Positions 13,004 to 21,796 of a stretch of 24,637 bases of DNA are shown here, in pieces (position 1 is the stretch's first letter; each line of letters opens with the position of its first letter). Both the position numbers and the translations under genes were made by a program. The DNA is from a virus: the IMG/VR virus record IMGVR_UViG_3300045927_000327, positions 1-24,637 of that record. The stretch is one strand, 5' to 3'. The notes below the pieces were generated by a model that saw only the letters and a list, made by a program, of their open reading frames with translations, made no database searches and had not been told where the DNA came from.

Positions 13004-15112
13004 GTGAAGCTCCGGATCCCGGCGCTCTATCGTGATGCGGTGCCCCGAAACTGGGGCACCGCCCGCCGGATCGCCGTCTCCCATCCCGCTCTCGATTGCC
13101 GGGCCCTCGAGGTCTTGCTCGCCTTCGCCCTCTTCGCCGTCGCGGGCGAGGCCGCGGTCATCACGGCCACGCCCGGACGCGCGGTGCTCCTCGCCGAGCA
13201 GTGGGCGCACCCCAAGACGCGCCGGGTCGAGGGCGTGACGAGACTCCGGCTCCGGACGAGGACGGTCTGGATCGCAGAGACGCCGGCGGCCATCCCATCC
13301 CGCTCGATCGAGCACCTCTTCGTCGATGGGGCGCAGGCTTTGGGCCGAGATCCAGCCCACGAGGTGGTCGGGAGCTTCGCGGGGACCTGCCTCTGCGCCG
13401 GCCAGCGAGCGCGTGGGCATTGGTTCGACGGCTTCTGCGCTGGCGCGGATCGGCTGGTCACCCTGGAGCCGGCCGCCGTGGCCGCGGCCTTCCCAGACCA
13501 GGCGCAGCGAATCGGCAAGCGGGATGTCCCCTTCGTAACCTTCGCGCGCCGGCGCTTGAAGGTCCGCTCCGACAAGCGGGACGAGTTCCTGGGGCCGGAG
13601 CAGATCGCCGAGGCGAGGGATCAGCTCGGCACTGGCTGGGCTTCGGGCCGGATGGGCACCCCGGTCCTGAGCTTCCACCTGACGCCGATGCAGAAGCGCT
13701 ATCTCGCGATCAAGCGGATGGCGATACGGAAGGGGTTCAACAAGTTCCTGCTCCTCAAGTACCGCCGCGGCGGGTTCACGACGCTCGAGCAGGCGCTCTC
13801 GTACCGGATGGTCGCGACGCGGCCGGCGTGCCACGTCACCACCCTTGCGCACACCGACGACAACACCCGCCGCATCTTCCGGATCGCGTCCCTCTTCCAC
13901 GCCCGAGATTCCGAGGCGCCGCGCGCCATCACCGACTCGCGCACCGCACTCGAGCTCGAGAACGGGTCCTACTTCTTCATCGGAACCGCCGGCGGGAAGG
14001 GTTCCTCCCGCGGCGACACGCTGCAGCGGGTTCACGGGTCGGAATGCGCGCGCTGGTGCAAGACCAACCACGAGCAGGTCCGCGTCGAGGACCTCATCGC
14101 AGGCCTCGTGGGCGCCGCCAGCCACGGGGAGATCGTCCTCGAGACGACCCCGAACGGGCGCGAGTGGTTCTGCCAGACCTACACCGAGGCGAAGCAGGGC
14201 CAGAACGACTGGTACCCGATCTTCCTTCCGTGGTTCCGCGACCCGGGGAATGTCGCGCGCCCTGGCACGTACTCTGAGGAGGAGATCCGGGACACCCTCA
14301 CCGAGGAGGAGCGGAACCTCAAGCTCTCCATCCCCCAGATCGCCTTCCGCCGCGCGATCCGGAAGGCCTACAAGAAGCTCACCCCGCAGGAGTACCCCGA
14401 GGACGACGTGAGCTGCTTCCTCACGTCCGGGGTCTGCTACTTCGACACGGAGCGACTCCTCTGGCTGGTCGCGAAACTCCCGGAGTACGAGCGGAAGCAC
14501 CTCCCCGGCGGCTACGAGGTCGTCTGGGAGGAGCCCAAGGCCGGCCTCGAGTACTGCGCGGGCTGCGACACCTCGGAGGGGATTCCAGGCTGTGACCCCA
14601 ACGGGGTCGGCGTCGTCCGGCGGGACAACGGCGCACAGGTGGCCGCCGTGCACGGGCTCTTCAACCCGCGCACTCTGGCTGAGCACGCCATCCGGCTCAG
14701 TAAGCGCTACAACGAGGCGCTGCTGGGGATCGAACGCCAGAACCACGGGCACGCGGTTCTCCAGAAGGTGGAGGAGTTGGGCTACGCGCGGCCGCACTTC
14801 CGCGGCGGGCCGCTCTTCTATTGCCACGAGGGCGCGGACCTCCGCAGCTCCCGGCCCGGCTGGGACACGAGCGCCATCACGCGCCCGCAGCTCCTCGACA
14901 CCCTCTCGGACATGCTCGACGCGGACACGTCCTGGGTCCGCGATCGTGACTTCGTGGACGAGTGCCTGACCTTCCGGAAGCAGACGACCGGAGATTTCGA
15001 GGCGGACCCGGGTTCGCACGACGATCGGGTGATCCTTTGGGGGATCGCGCAGCAGATGCGAAAGCAGCGACGGCACCGTGGGCGCCTCACCATCTTGCCC
15101 GGGGAGCTCTGA
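13004..15112 (+). CDS. terL: terminase large subunit
   Basis: The 702-residue frame begins at GTG 13004, just after the lipoprotein stop. The ATPase lies at about residues 225-400: FHLTPMQKRYLAIKRM, a Walker A variant KYRRGGFTT (252-260), a Walker B-like QRVHGSECA with E347, and the coupling motif ETTPNG (380-385). The RNase-H-like nuclease has D522 (GCDTSEG), E577 (LLGIERQNHG) and D673/D674 (SHDDRV). The enzyme cuts concatemers and pumps DNA into proheads. The first 220 residues precede the usual start and show no motif I know, yet GC-rich third positions show they are coding; they may be a fused accessory domain. The gene ends in an overlap with the next ATG. Confidence 0.9.
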   Translation: MKLRIPALYRDAVPRNWGTARRIAVSHPALDCRALEVLLAFALFAVAGEAAVITATPGRAVLLAEQWAHPKTRRVEGVTRLRLRTRTVWIAETPAAIPSRSIEHLFVDGAQALGRDPAHEVVGSFAGTCLCAGQRARGHWFDGFCAGADRLVTLEPAAVAAAFPDQAQRIGKRDVPFVTFARRRLKVRSDKRDEFLGPEQIAEARDQLGTGWASGRMGTPVLSFHLTPMQKRYLAIKRMAIRKGFNKFLLLKYRRGGFTTLEQALSYRMVATRPACHVTTLAHTDDNTRRIFRIASLFHARDSEAPRAITDSRTALELENGSYFFIGTAGGKGSSRGDTLQRVHGSECARWCKTNHEQVRVEDLIAGLVGAASHGEIVLETTPNGREWFCQTYTEAKQGQNDWYPIFLPWFRDPGNVARPGTYSEEEIRDTLTEEERNLKLSIPQIAFRRAIRKAYKKLTPQEYPEDDVSCFLTSGVCYFDTERLLWLVAKLPEYERKHLPGGYEVVWEEPKAGLEYCAGCDTSEGIPGCDPNGVGVVRRDNGAQVAAVHGLFNPRTLAEHAIRLSKRYNEALLGIERQNHGHAVLQKVEELGYARPHFRGGPLFYCHEGADLRSSRPGWDTSAITRPQLLDTLSDMLDADTSWVRDRDFVDECLTFRKQTTGDFEADPGSHDDRVILWGIAQQMRKQRRHRGRLTILPGEL

Positions 15113-15465
15113 TGCTGCCCACTGCCCAGACCGACCTCACCCCCTGGATGCAGCTCGGGGCCATGGGGCTCCTGGGAGCATTGCTCCTGGTCGTGGGTCC
15201 AAAGCTCCTGGACCGGATGTTCCTCGCGCATCGGAAGGCGCTCGAGGACGTCATGACAGCCAACCGTGCGGCGAACCTGGAGGTCGTCTCCGAGCTCAAG
15301 TGCATCTCCGGGGAGCTCCGGAATGTCTGGGAGCGCCTGAACACCAACAACAACGCGGTCACGCGGATCGCCGTTGCCCTGGTGAGCCGTCACCCGGAGC
15401 TCGCACGCGAGATCCAGAAGGCGCTCGACCCCCAAGACCAGAAGTCAGAGGTCATCAAGCCGTGA
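15112..15465 (+). CDS. small membrane protein, holin-like
   Basis: The ATG overlaps the terminase stop by one base. The 117-residue protein has one transmembrane helix (about residues 13-30, MQLGAMGLLGALLLVVG), then a long charged helical cytoplasmic part ending in a lysine-rich tail. One membrane helix with a coiled tail resembles some holins and phage superinfection proteins, but a structural role cannot be excluded. No family assigned. Confidence 0.55.
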   Translation: MLPTAQTDLTPWMQLGAMGLLGALLLVVGPKLLDRMFLAHRKALEDVMTANRAANLEVVSELKCISGELRNVWERLNTNNNAVTRIAVALVSRHPELAREIQKALDPQDQKSEVIKP

Positions 15466-15626
15466 GCCGGAAGAAGAAGACCGCTGGGGAGCCCGCGGCG
15501 GCGCCGCCCGCACCGAAGGCCCACGGGCCAATCATCGGCGTGACCAAGACGCTGCCCCCCGAGCCGCCGCCCACGCTCGTGATCGCGGACGAGGAGCTCG
15601 TGCTCGATCTGATTCTGGGCCGCTGA
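15462..15626 (+). CDS. small proline-rich protein, 54 aa
   Basis: The GTG start overlaps the previous stop as GTGA. The product has a lysine-rich start (SRKKKTAGE), an Ala-Pro stretch and an acidic end (VIADEELVLDLILGR). It is probably disordered. Phage head modules often hold such short linker proteins; the function is unknown. Confidence 0.5.
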   Translation: MSRKKKTAGEPAAAPPAPKAHGPIIGVTKTLPPEPPPTLVIADEELVLDLILGR

Positions 15627-15654
15627 CGCTGGCCCCTTGAAGTGAGGTGACCGC

Positions 15655-16215
15655 ATGGAGTTCGACAAGGTTCCGCCGGTAGGGACGTTCGGCATCGGGT
15701 TCGACATCGCCCCGGCGACGACCCTCGTGAACGACAGCATCTTCCTGATCCTCAGGAACGATCACGCGTCGAAACGTATGGTGATGCGCCGCCTCTACCT
15801 CGAGCTCTGGGGCGCATCGACCTCGCTTTCGACCGTCGGTCTGTTCCGCGCTTCGGGCACGGAGGCCGGCGCCACCATGACGGCGATCGTGCCGACCGCC
15901 CGCAACAAGCGGCACGCTGCGGCGACGATCGCGGTGGCCAAGGCGGTGCCCGACCCGGCCTCCATGTCGGGCATCACGATCGCGGGCGACCCGCTCTACG
16001 CCTGGCTCTTCCCGGTCAAGGACGGCACCGCGGCGGGCATCTACCAGCCCAAGGTCGTCGATCTGCGGTTCTCGAACGAGAGGGACGTGGAATCGGTCGG
16101 CGAAATGCTCGACATCCACGGCGAGGACACCAGCCTGGTCATCGCGGCAGTCGGGACGATCCAGGCCAGCCTGCGCATGGTCGGCCACATGAGCTGGGAC
16201 GAGGAAGACGACTAG
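15655..16215 (+). CDS. putative virion-associated protein, 186 aa
   Basis: It starts at ATG 15655 with GAGGTGA six bases upstream. The protein appears mostly beta-stranded, with strands such as FGIGFDIAPATTL, IFLILRNDH and LYAWLFPVK, few cysteines and an acidic end (SWDEEDD). I do not recognise the family. Placement between terminase and portal suggests a structural role such as decoration or fibre attachment. Thirteen bases separate it from the portal gene, so both are in the same operon. Confidence 0.55.
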   Translation: MEFDKVPPVGTFGIGFDIAPATTLVNDSIFLILRNDHASKRMVMRRLYLELWGASTSLSTVGLFRASGTEAGATMTAIVPTARNKRHAAATIAVAKAVPDPASMSGITIAGDPLYAWLFPVKDGTAAGIYQPKVVDLRFSNERDVESVGEMLDIHGEDTSLVIAAVGTIQASLRMVGHMSWDEEDD

Positions 16216-16228
16216 TCACCTCCGCGAC

Positions 16229-18439
16229 ATGGTCGATCGGCTGAGCACGATCCTCGACGCGAACGCGCGCCCGTTCTCGCTCCCCGAGCGGAATGGGAAC
16301 GGGCGCGCTCGGCCTCGCATCAGCGAAAAGGACCTGCTCGGCTACCTCAACTCCTACCTGGACTCACTCGCGTCCATCCAGCTCCCAGCGATCACGCGCG
16401 CGCGCGACCCCTTCCGGAATCACGCGTGGGTGTTCGCCGCGGCCGTCCTCATCGCCAGCGTCGCCTCCCAGGCGCCGTTCCTGGTGTTCCACGAGCGGGG
16501 GACGCCCGATGGCCGGCGCTACCGCGCGGGGAAGCGCCGGACCGCGATCCTTCGCCGGCACCGGCTCCCGGCCCTCTTCCGCCAGCGCGGCGCCGAGCCG
16601 GACTTTGATCACCCCATCTCTCAGCTCCTCAATCAGCCGAACCCATACCAGCGCGGGAACCAGCTCATCCAGACGACGCACCTGTGGATGGCGCTTCGCG
16701 GGGAAGCCTTCTGGGTGCTCGAGCGGGGCCCGAATGGACTTCCCGTCCGCATCTGGCCCATCTCGCCGGACTGCTTCGAGCCGATCCTCACCGGCGTCAG
16801 CCGTGGGGAGCTGATCGGGTGGTGGTACCTGCCGCCCGAGTTCGTGCCGGAGGCCGCCAGCTCGCGCCGAATCCGGCTCGACCTGGACGATGTGATCCAG
16901 TTCAAGCGGGCCAATCCGCGCACGCTCGTTCGCGGGCAGAGCCGCCTGGACGCGGTCGCGGAATCGGTCCTCGCCGACCTGAAGATCCGCTCCTCCGAGT
17001 CCCGCCTCCTGGACCGCCAGGCCGTGCCCAAGGGTGTCATCGAATCGGACGCCTACGTGAAGAAGGAAGAGCGCGAGGCCTTCCTCCAGGAATGGCAGGA
17101 GCAGTTCGGCGGGTCAGACAACCAGGGCGGCACGGCGTTTCTGCCCGCCGGCTTCGTCTTCAAGCCGTTGAGCCTGTCCCCGAAGGACATGCAGCACCTC
17201 CAGCAGCTCAAGTGGGATCGCGAGGAAATCCTGGCGGTGATGGGGGTCCCTCAGTCGGTGCTCGGGATCACCGACTTCGTGAACTACGCGACCCAGCTCG
17301 GGCAGGACAAGAACCTCTGGGACAAGACCATCCTCCCCATGTTCCGGGACGAGGAGACGACCCTGGAATGGTCACCGCTCTTCGCGCCCGAGACCGACGA
17401 CACCTTCGGCATGTTTGAGCTCAAGGACATCGAGGCGCTCCGCGCGGGGGTGGACGAGAAGATCAAGATGGCGGACCAGCTCGCCGGCGAGCGGCTCCAC
17501 TGTCCGCCGCGGGTCGCCTATCAGGTGGTCGGCCTAGAGGTCCCCGAGTACGAAGGCGACGAGGTCTGCCTCGTCGGGAGCCTGGCGACCCCGCTGGACG
17601 TGGCGCTCTCGTCCGAGCTGCCCGAAGAAGAGGATCCTCCCGAGGACCCGCCGGAGCCGGTCGAGCCTCCCGCCGAAGCCGCGAGCCGCGCCAAGGCCCC
17701 GAAGCGCCGCAGGACCTGGAAGGAATTCGTCAAGGTCCAGTCGAAGCTCGAAGGCTCCATGCGGCGCGCCTACCGCGCCTGGATTGATCGGGTCCAGAAG
17801 GAGACGCTCCGCCGCTTCGATCGGGAGACGAAACAGCTCGACCTTGAGGCCGTGCTGCCGGATCCCGCCGCGATCCGGGAGCAGCTCAAGGGGGTCGCGC
17901 GCCCGGTCTATTCCCGCTCCCTGCAGCAGGCCTATGCGCTCACGCTCGAGGAGATCGGCATCCCGACCTTCGAGATCGACGACGAGCGCCTCATGGCGTT
18001 CTTCGACGTCCGGGAGCGACGCTTCCTGAGCACGACCCCTGAGAGGCTCCTCAAGAACCTGCGGAACCAGCTCACCGAGGGCCTCCGGCTCTCCGAGACG
18101 GTCCAGGAGCTCCGGGTCCGGGTCGCCCGCGTCTTCGAGATCAGCGCCTCCTCGGCCAAGGCGCTCGCGGTGGCGCGGACAGAGACCGCTGGTTTCGTCA
18201 ATGGAGCCCGGGACGTGATGTTCCGCGCCCAGGGCTTCGGGAAACACGAGTGGGTGTCCGCCGGGGACGAGAACGTCCGGGACTCGCACGTGACCTACGG
18301 CGCGGCGGGCCCTCAGGACATCGGCTTCAACTTCATGACGCTCACGGGGGGCGGCGGCGTGCTGCGTCACCCCGGAGATGTCGAGGCGCCTGTCGGCGAG
18401 ACCGTGAACTGTCGGTGTCTCGCGGTGCCCATCGAGTAG
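16229..18439 (+). CDS. portal protein fused to MuF-like head morphogenesis protein
   Basis: This is a 736-residue protein. Residues 60-460 match HK97-type portal proteins: NHAWVFAAAVLIASVASQ, LLNQPNPYQRG, LWMALRGEAFWVLER, ILAVMGVPQSVLGI and NYATQLGQDKNLWDKTILPMF. A proline- and glutamate-rich hinge (about 465-498) leads to a C-terminal part. There ALAVARTETAGFVNGARDVMF, HEWVSAGDENVRDSH and the terminal NCRCLAVPIE are typical of SPP1 gp7/Mu gpF minor head proteins. The portal forms the dodecameric DNA channel; MuF-type proteins assist assembly or DNA ejection. They are usually separate genes, so the fusion is notable. The start follows the preceding stop by 13 bases. Confidence 0.88.
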   Translation: MVDRLSTILDANARPFSLPERNGNGRARPRISEKDLLGYLNSYLDSLASIQLPAITRARDPFRNHAWVFAAAVLIASVASQAPFLVFHERGTPDGRRYRAGKRRTAILRRHRLPALFRQRGAEPDFDHPISQLLNQPNPYQRGNQLIQTTHLWMALRGEAFWVLERGPNGLPVRIWPISPDCFEPILTGVSRGELIGWWYLPPEFVPEAASSRRIRLDLDDVIQFKRANPRTLVRGQSRLDAVAESVLADLKIRSSESRLLDRQAVPKGVIESDAYVKKEEREAFLQEWQEQFGGSDNQGGTAFLPAGFVFKPLSLSPKDMQHLQQLKWDREEILAVMGVPQSVLGITDFVNYATQLGQDKNLWDKTILPMFRDEETTLEWSPLFAPETDDTFGMFELKDIEALRAGVDEKIKMADQLAGERLHCPPRVAYQVVGLEVPEYEGDEVCLVGSLATPLDVALSSELPEEEDPPEDPPEPVEPPAEAASRAKAPKRRRTWKEFVKVQSKLEGSMRRAYRAWIDRVQKETLRRFDRETKQLDLEAVLPDPAAIREQLKGVARPVYSRSLQQAYALTLEEIGIPTFEIDDERLMAFFDVRERRFLSTTPERLLKNLRNQLTEGLRLSETVQELRVRVARVFEISASSAKALAVARTETAGFVNGARDVMFRAQGFGKHEWVSAGDENVRDSHVTYGAAGPQDIGFNFMTLTGGGGVLRHPGDVEAPVGETVNCRCLAVPIE

Positions 18440-18447
18440 GAGGACGC

Positions 18448-19671
18448 ATGTCACGAGTAAGGGAACTGCTCGCGGGCTTCAAGTCCGCGGTCGTGGTCGA
18501 GCTGACGCCCGAGCTCGCGCGGGAGCGGGGGCTCCGGCATCGCGTCTCCAAGAGCGGCCAGATCATCATCGAAAAGGACGCGGGCAGCCGGGCCCTTCTT
18601 CTGGAGGGGCGGGAGAACGAGGGGCCTGGCGTGCCCTCGCTCGAGGAGCTCCGCGCGTTGGCCGCGGCCCGCGGGATCGAATGGAACGACGGGTGGGGGG
18701 ATCCCAAGACCGGCCGGGTCATCCCCTACTGGTACTCGGACGAGAGCGTGGACGCCCACGGCGACATCGTCCTCCAGAACTGGCGGTTCGAGACCTTCGC
18801 GAAGAACCCCGCGATGCCCTTCTCGCACAACTGGGGGGGGAACCCGATCGGCGGGCACATGGACTGGAAGGTCCTGGACCGCAAGGATGGCCCCGCCCTC
18901 TGGCTCCTCTCCCTCTTCGCGACCGCGGAGGTCTCGATGGAGGGGGACTCGGTGCTGCGTCAGGTCCGCGCCGGCTTCCTCCGCGGGAGCTCGGTCGGGT
19001 TCATCAGCCACAAGGTCATCGACGTCAAGGACGAGGAGGAGCGCGCGCAGCTCGGCCTGGGCCGCTGGGGCTTCGTGCTCGACGAGAACGAGCTTCTCGA
19101 GGGCTCGCCCACGCTCCTCCCGGCCAACACGAACGCGGGCGCGATTCTCGCCCTCGGGAAGAAACAGGGCCTGATCCAGCCGCTCGACCTCGAGGTCATC
19201 CGCGAGTTGAGCCGCCTAGCCTTCGTGAACGAGCGCGCCGAGGTCCCCCAGGGGAAAACCGCGCAACAGGCCTGGAAGGAGCAGGACGATACCTGGCTCG
19301 CGATCGCGCGCCTGCTCTTCCCCAGCGACCACTGGCTCAGGGCTCGGACCCTGTCCGAGCCCATCCTCCGCCACGAGGACGAGGAGCCGAAGCCCCCCGC
19401 GGAGGAGCCGAAGGCTTCCAGCCTCGAGGAGAAAGTGGATCGGGTCCTAGCGCTCGTCGAGACGATTGGCGTCAGCCTCAGCCAACGGCTGGAGGACATT
19501 CGGGGGCTCCTCGAGGACCGTGAGGCAGAAACCCCCGCGAACGAGAACGGACGCGCCGCGGCCCATGCGGAGAGGACGCCGGCGCCGAACCCGCTCCAGG
19601 AAGTGGATGAGCGGATGGAGCGCATGCTCCGCACGATCGACCAAGGTCGCGCTGCCGCGGCCGCGAAGTGA
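18448..19671 (+). CDS. prohead protease with C-terminal coiled coil
   Basis: The ATG at 18448 follows AGGAGG four bases upstream, and the protein has 407 residues. Residues 90-235 contain the HK97/U35 prohead protease core: SDESVDAHGDIV, FSHNW with H127, VRAGFLRGSSVGF with S181/S182, then ENELLEGSPTLLPANTNA. The catalytic His and Ser are therefore in place. Residues 290-407 form acidic and coiled-coil segments (EEKVDRVLALVETIGVSLSQRLEDIRGLL) that could serve as an internal scaffold. The protease matures the capsid after assembly and removes scaffold. The gene runs directly into the major capsid gene. Confidence 0.85.
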   Translation: MSRVRELLAGFKSAVVVELTPELARERGLRHRVSKSGQIIIEKDAGSRALLLEGRENEGPGVPSLEELRALAAARGIEWNDGWGDPKTGRVIPYWYSDESVDAHGDIVLQNWRFETFAKNPAMPFSHNWGGNPIGGHMDWKVLDRKDGPALWLLSLFATAEVSMEGDSVLRQVRAGFLRGSSVGFISHKVIDVKDEEERAQLGLGRWGFVLDENELLEGSPTLLPANTNAGAILALGKKQGLIQPLDLEVIRELSRLAFVNERAEVPQGKTAQQAWKEQDDTWLAIARLLFPSDHWLRARTLSEPILRHEDEEPKPPAEEPKASSLEEKVDRVLALVETIGVSLSQRLEDIRGLLEDREAETPANENGRAAAHAERTPAPNPLQEVDERMERMLRTIDQGRAAAAAK

Positions 19672-19682
19672 TGGGAGGGTCC

Positions 19683-21089
19683 ATGGAACCGAACGGCGCG
19701 AAAGAGCAGGTGGCGGCGAAGCTGCTCCTCAAGATGGAGCAGGTCGGCGACCTCCTCGGGCAGCTCCCGAGCTTCTCGGACCGCATCAAGGCGGTCGAGG
19801 AGAACCTGGGGAAGCTGAACGTGAAGGCAGTCCTCGACGAGTTCGAGAAGCTGAAGGCCGGCCACGAGGCGATCGTGGAGCAGCTCCGCCGGAGCCGCCA
19901 GGGCCTCTACTTCCCGGGCCTCGAGGACGCGAAGTTCTCCCTCTCGAACGGCATCGCCATTCTGGCCTTCGGCTACGAGTGGCTGAAGTCCCAGGGCTAC
20001 AAGGTGGACCGCGAGTACGAGGTGATGCGAAACGCCACCGCGGTCTACAAGGCGCAGCAGGGCGGGGACGACGCCAAGGGCGGGCTCTTCATCCCGGACC
20101 AGGCGCTCGCGGGCTACAACGCCGCGCTCTACGCCGAGAGCGAGTTCATCGCCCTCGACGGCGCGACCGGCCGAACCCGCGTCACGGTCCTGCCCAACCT
20201 GACCGGCGGCAGCGTCTCCCTCAACCGCTTCCTCGGTGGGGTCAAGACCTACTGGGTCGGCGAGAAGCAGGCCCCGCCCGAGTCCGAGGCCCTCGACGAC
20301 CAGATCGTCCTCAAGCCGCACAAGATGGCCCAGCTCGTCATCGTCACCGACTTCCTGAAGCGGATGGGCGATCCGGGCTACGACGCGTTCCTCCAGCAGG
20401 ACATGACGGGGAGCGCGGCGGAGATGCTCGACTTCGTGGTCCCCTACGGCGCCGGAAGCGCCCACCAGCCGCGCGGGATCATGAAGACCGACGGGATCAA
20501 GGTCTACAGCGCCCAGTCGAAGAAGACGGGCGTCAAGGGCGTGGACGCGCTCGACGGCGCGAAGTTCCAGGCCAACTGGATCGGCGGCGAGTTCGGCTTC
20601 GACAACATGTCGGACATGAAGCTCGCGCTCGTGAACGACAAGGTGAAGCCCAACGCCGCCTCGGCCTGGGTCTCTTCTCCCGCGCTCTTCGACCGGCTGA
20701 AGCGGCTCAAGGTCGAGCAGTACCCGGCGCAGCCGGCCAGCGACGGGCGCATCTACGTCCTCGGGGACCCGATGCTCTCCGACGCTCGGCTGGCGGAGCG
20801 GATCGGGCCCTACGGCGAGACGCCGCAGATCCCGTTCGCGAACAAGCCCGGCGCGTCGATCAGCGCGCCCACCACGAGCACGGAGACCAAGTTCACGGAC
20901 GTGATCTACGGCCGCCTGAACGAGGTGATCGTCGGGACCTGGGCGGGCATGACGATCGAGAACGACAACGGGAAGGGCGTCTACTTCGCCAACGACCAGA
21001 CCCAGATCAAGCTCCGGCGCGAGATCGACATTCAGGTCCGCCAGCCGCGAGCCATCATCGTCTGCCCGGACGCTCGGGCGGCGTCGTAG
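19683..21089 (+). CDS. major capsid protein, HK97 fold
   Basis: The ATG at 19683 has GGGAGGG close upstream; earlier in-frame GTG/ATG codons at 19668 and 19671 overlap that site. The 468-residue protein has an N-terminal helical delta/scaffold-like region (residues 1-75, RIKAVEENLGKLN and DEFEKLKAGHEAIVEQLRRS), likely cut by the upstream protease. It is followed by the capsid core, with ATVLPNLTGG-type strands, SLNRFLGGVKTYWVGE and VIVTDFLKRMGDPGYD, and ends in IKLRREIDIQVRQPRA. Length and order suit an HK97-type capsid protein. It precedes a small head protein and the connector genes. Confidence 0.88.
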   Translation: MEPNGAKEQVAAKLLLKMEQVGDLLGQLPSFSDRIKAVEENLGKLNVKAVLDEFEKLKAGHEAIVEQLRRSRQGLYFPGLEDAKFSLSNGIAILAFGYEWLKSQGYKVDREYEVMRNATAVYKAQQGGDDAKGGLFIPDQALAGYNAALYAESEFIALDGATGRTRVTVLPNLTGGSVSLNRFLGGVKTYWVGEKQAPPESEALDDQIVLKPHKMAQLVIVTDFLKRMGDPGYDAFLQQDMTGSAAEMLDFVVPYGAGSAHQPRGIMKTDGIKVYSAQSKKTGVKGVDALDGAKFQANWIGGEFGFDNMSDMKLALVNDKVKPNAASAWVSSPALFDRLKRLKVEQYPAQPASDGRIYVLGDPMLSDARLAERIGPYGETPQIPFANKPGASISAPTTSTETKFTDVIYGRLNEVIVGTWAGMTIENDNGKGVYFANDQTQIKLRREIDIQVRQPRAIIVCPDARAAS

Positions 21090-21107
21090 TCGAGGGAAGC
21101 GGAAACC

Positions 21108-21130
21108 AGGGCCGCGCCCTTGGCGGCCCT
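21108..21130 (+). terminator. hairpin after the capsid gene
   Basis: An eight-base perfect stem, AGGGCCGC with GCGGCCCT, has a seven-base loop in the 68-base gap between the capsid gene and the next gene. No T-run follows. It could be an attenuator or mRNA-stabilising hairpin that keeps capsid message abundant over the downstream genes. Confidence 0.5.
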
Positions 21131-21157
21131 TCAAGAAAGCGAGACCGGAGAGGACCG

Positions 21158-21634
21158 ATGAAGGGCAACAACTTCTTCCATCACAACATCGTCGGGAGGG
21201 CCCTGGCTCCCGAAGCGATCAACAACGAGACGATCGACGGAGACATCATCGTCGAGCCCTGGACCAAGGGGCGGCAGCTCTCGTTCATCGCCATCGGCGG
21301 GGCGTTCGCGGCGACCACCGACGGGACCTTCGGCGTCAAGGGCCGTCTCCGGGGCACCAACACCTGGGAGAAGGTCAAGGACAAGAACAACGCCGACCTC
21401 GAGGTCACCGGTGCCAAAGTGGACGATGGGGGTGAGCTCGAAGCCGGGCGTCTGCTCGGGACGATCGCGCTCGAGGACTTCGACGGGGTCAAGTACGACG
21501 CCGTTCGGTGCTTCTTCACGAACGGCGCGGCGGTGGACGCCTTCATGGGGGTCGCGTACGTGATCTCCGACCTCTACCAGGCACCGCCGGTGGCCGCTCA
21601 GACCGAGGAGTTCTGGGCTCGGATGCACCCGTAG
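21158..21634 (+). CDS. putative head accessory/decoration protein
   Basis: This 158-residue protein starts at ATG 21158 with GGAGAGGA upstream. It is rich in short strands and glycine (FIAIGGAFAATTDGTFGVKGRLRG, GTIALEDFDGVKYDAVRCFFTNG) and looks like a compact beta protein. Location right after the capsid gene suits a decoration or head-stabilising protein. I cannot name a family. Confidence 0.55.
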   Translation: MKGNNFFHHNIVGRALAPEAINNETIDGDIIVEPWTKGRQLSFIAIGGAFAATTDGTFGVKGRLRGTNTWEKVKDKNNADLEVTGAKVDDGGELEAGRLLGTIALEDFDGVKYDAVRCFFTNGAAVDAFMGVAYVISDLYQAPPVAAQTEEFWARMHP

Positions 21635-21637
21635 ACC

Positions 21638-21793
21638 ATGGGCGATTCGCCCCGGGATCGGGTGTACGGAGACGGACCGAGGCCGCCGGTGGTCACCCCA
21701 CCGGCGGTCCCGCCGTCGGTCCGTTTCCTCTTCCAGCGCCCCCAGGTCCGCTGGCGGTTCATCCACCGGGTGCTCGAGAAGCAGGGGGACTGA
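21638..21793 (+). CDS. small hypothetical protein, 51 aa
   Basis: The frame from ATG 21638 runs to TGA 21791-21793, starting three bases after the previous stop and ending three bases before the next start. It is proline- and arginine-rich (GDGPRPPVVTPPAVPPSV, then RWRFIHRVLEKQGD). Snug fit between flanking genes supports it despite its short length and the lack of a clear ribosome binding site. Function unknown. Confidence 0.5.
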   Translation: MGDSPRDRVYGDGPRPPVVTPPAVPPSVRFLFQRPQVRWRFIHRVLEKQGD

Positions 21794-21796
21794 CCG

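Noticed and set aside
12950-15076. Very long minus-strand open frame opposite the large terminase
   Set aside because: It has no recognisable motif and mirrors the terminase codons. High GC keeps antisense frames open, so its length is not evidence of coding.
18960-21134. 724-codon minus-strand frame opposite protease and capsid genes
   Set aside because: Composition is that of an antisense GC-skew shadow (Arg, Glu and Leu-rich, no motifs), while the plus strand has two well-supported genes.
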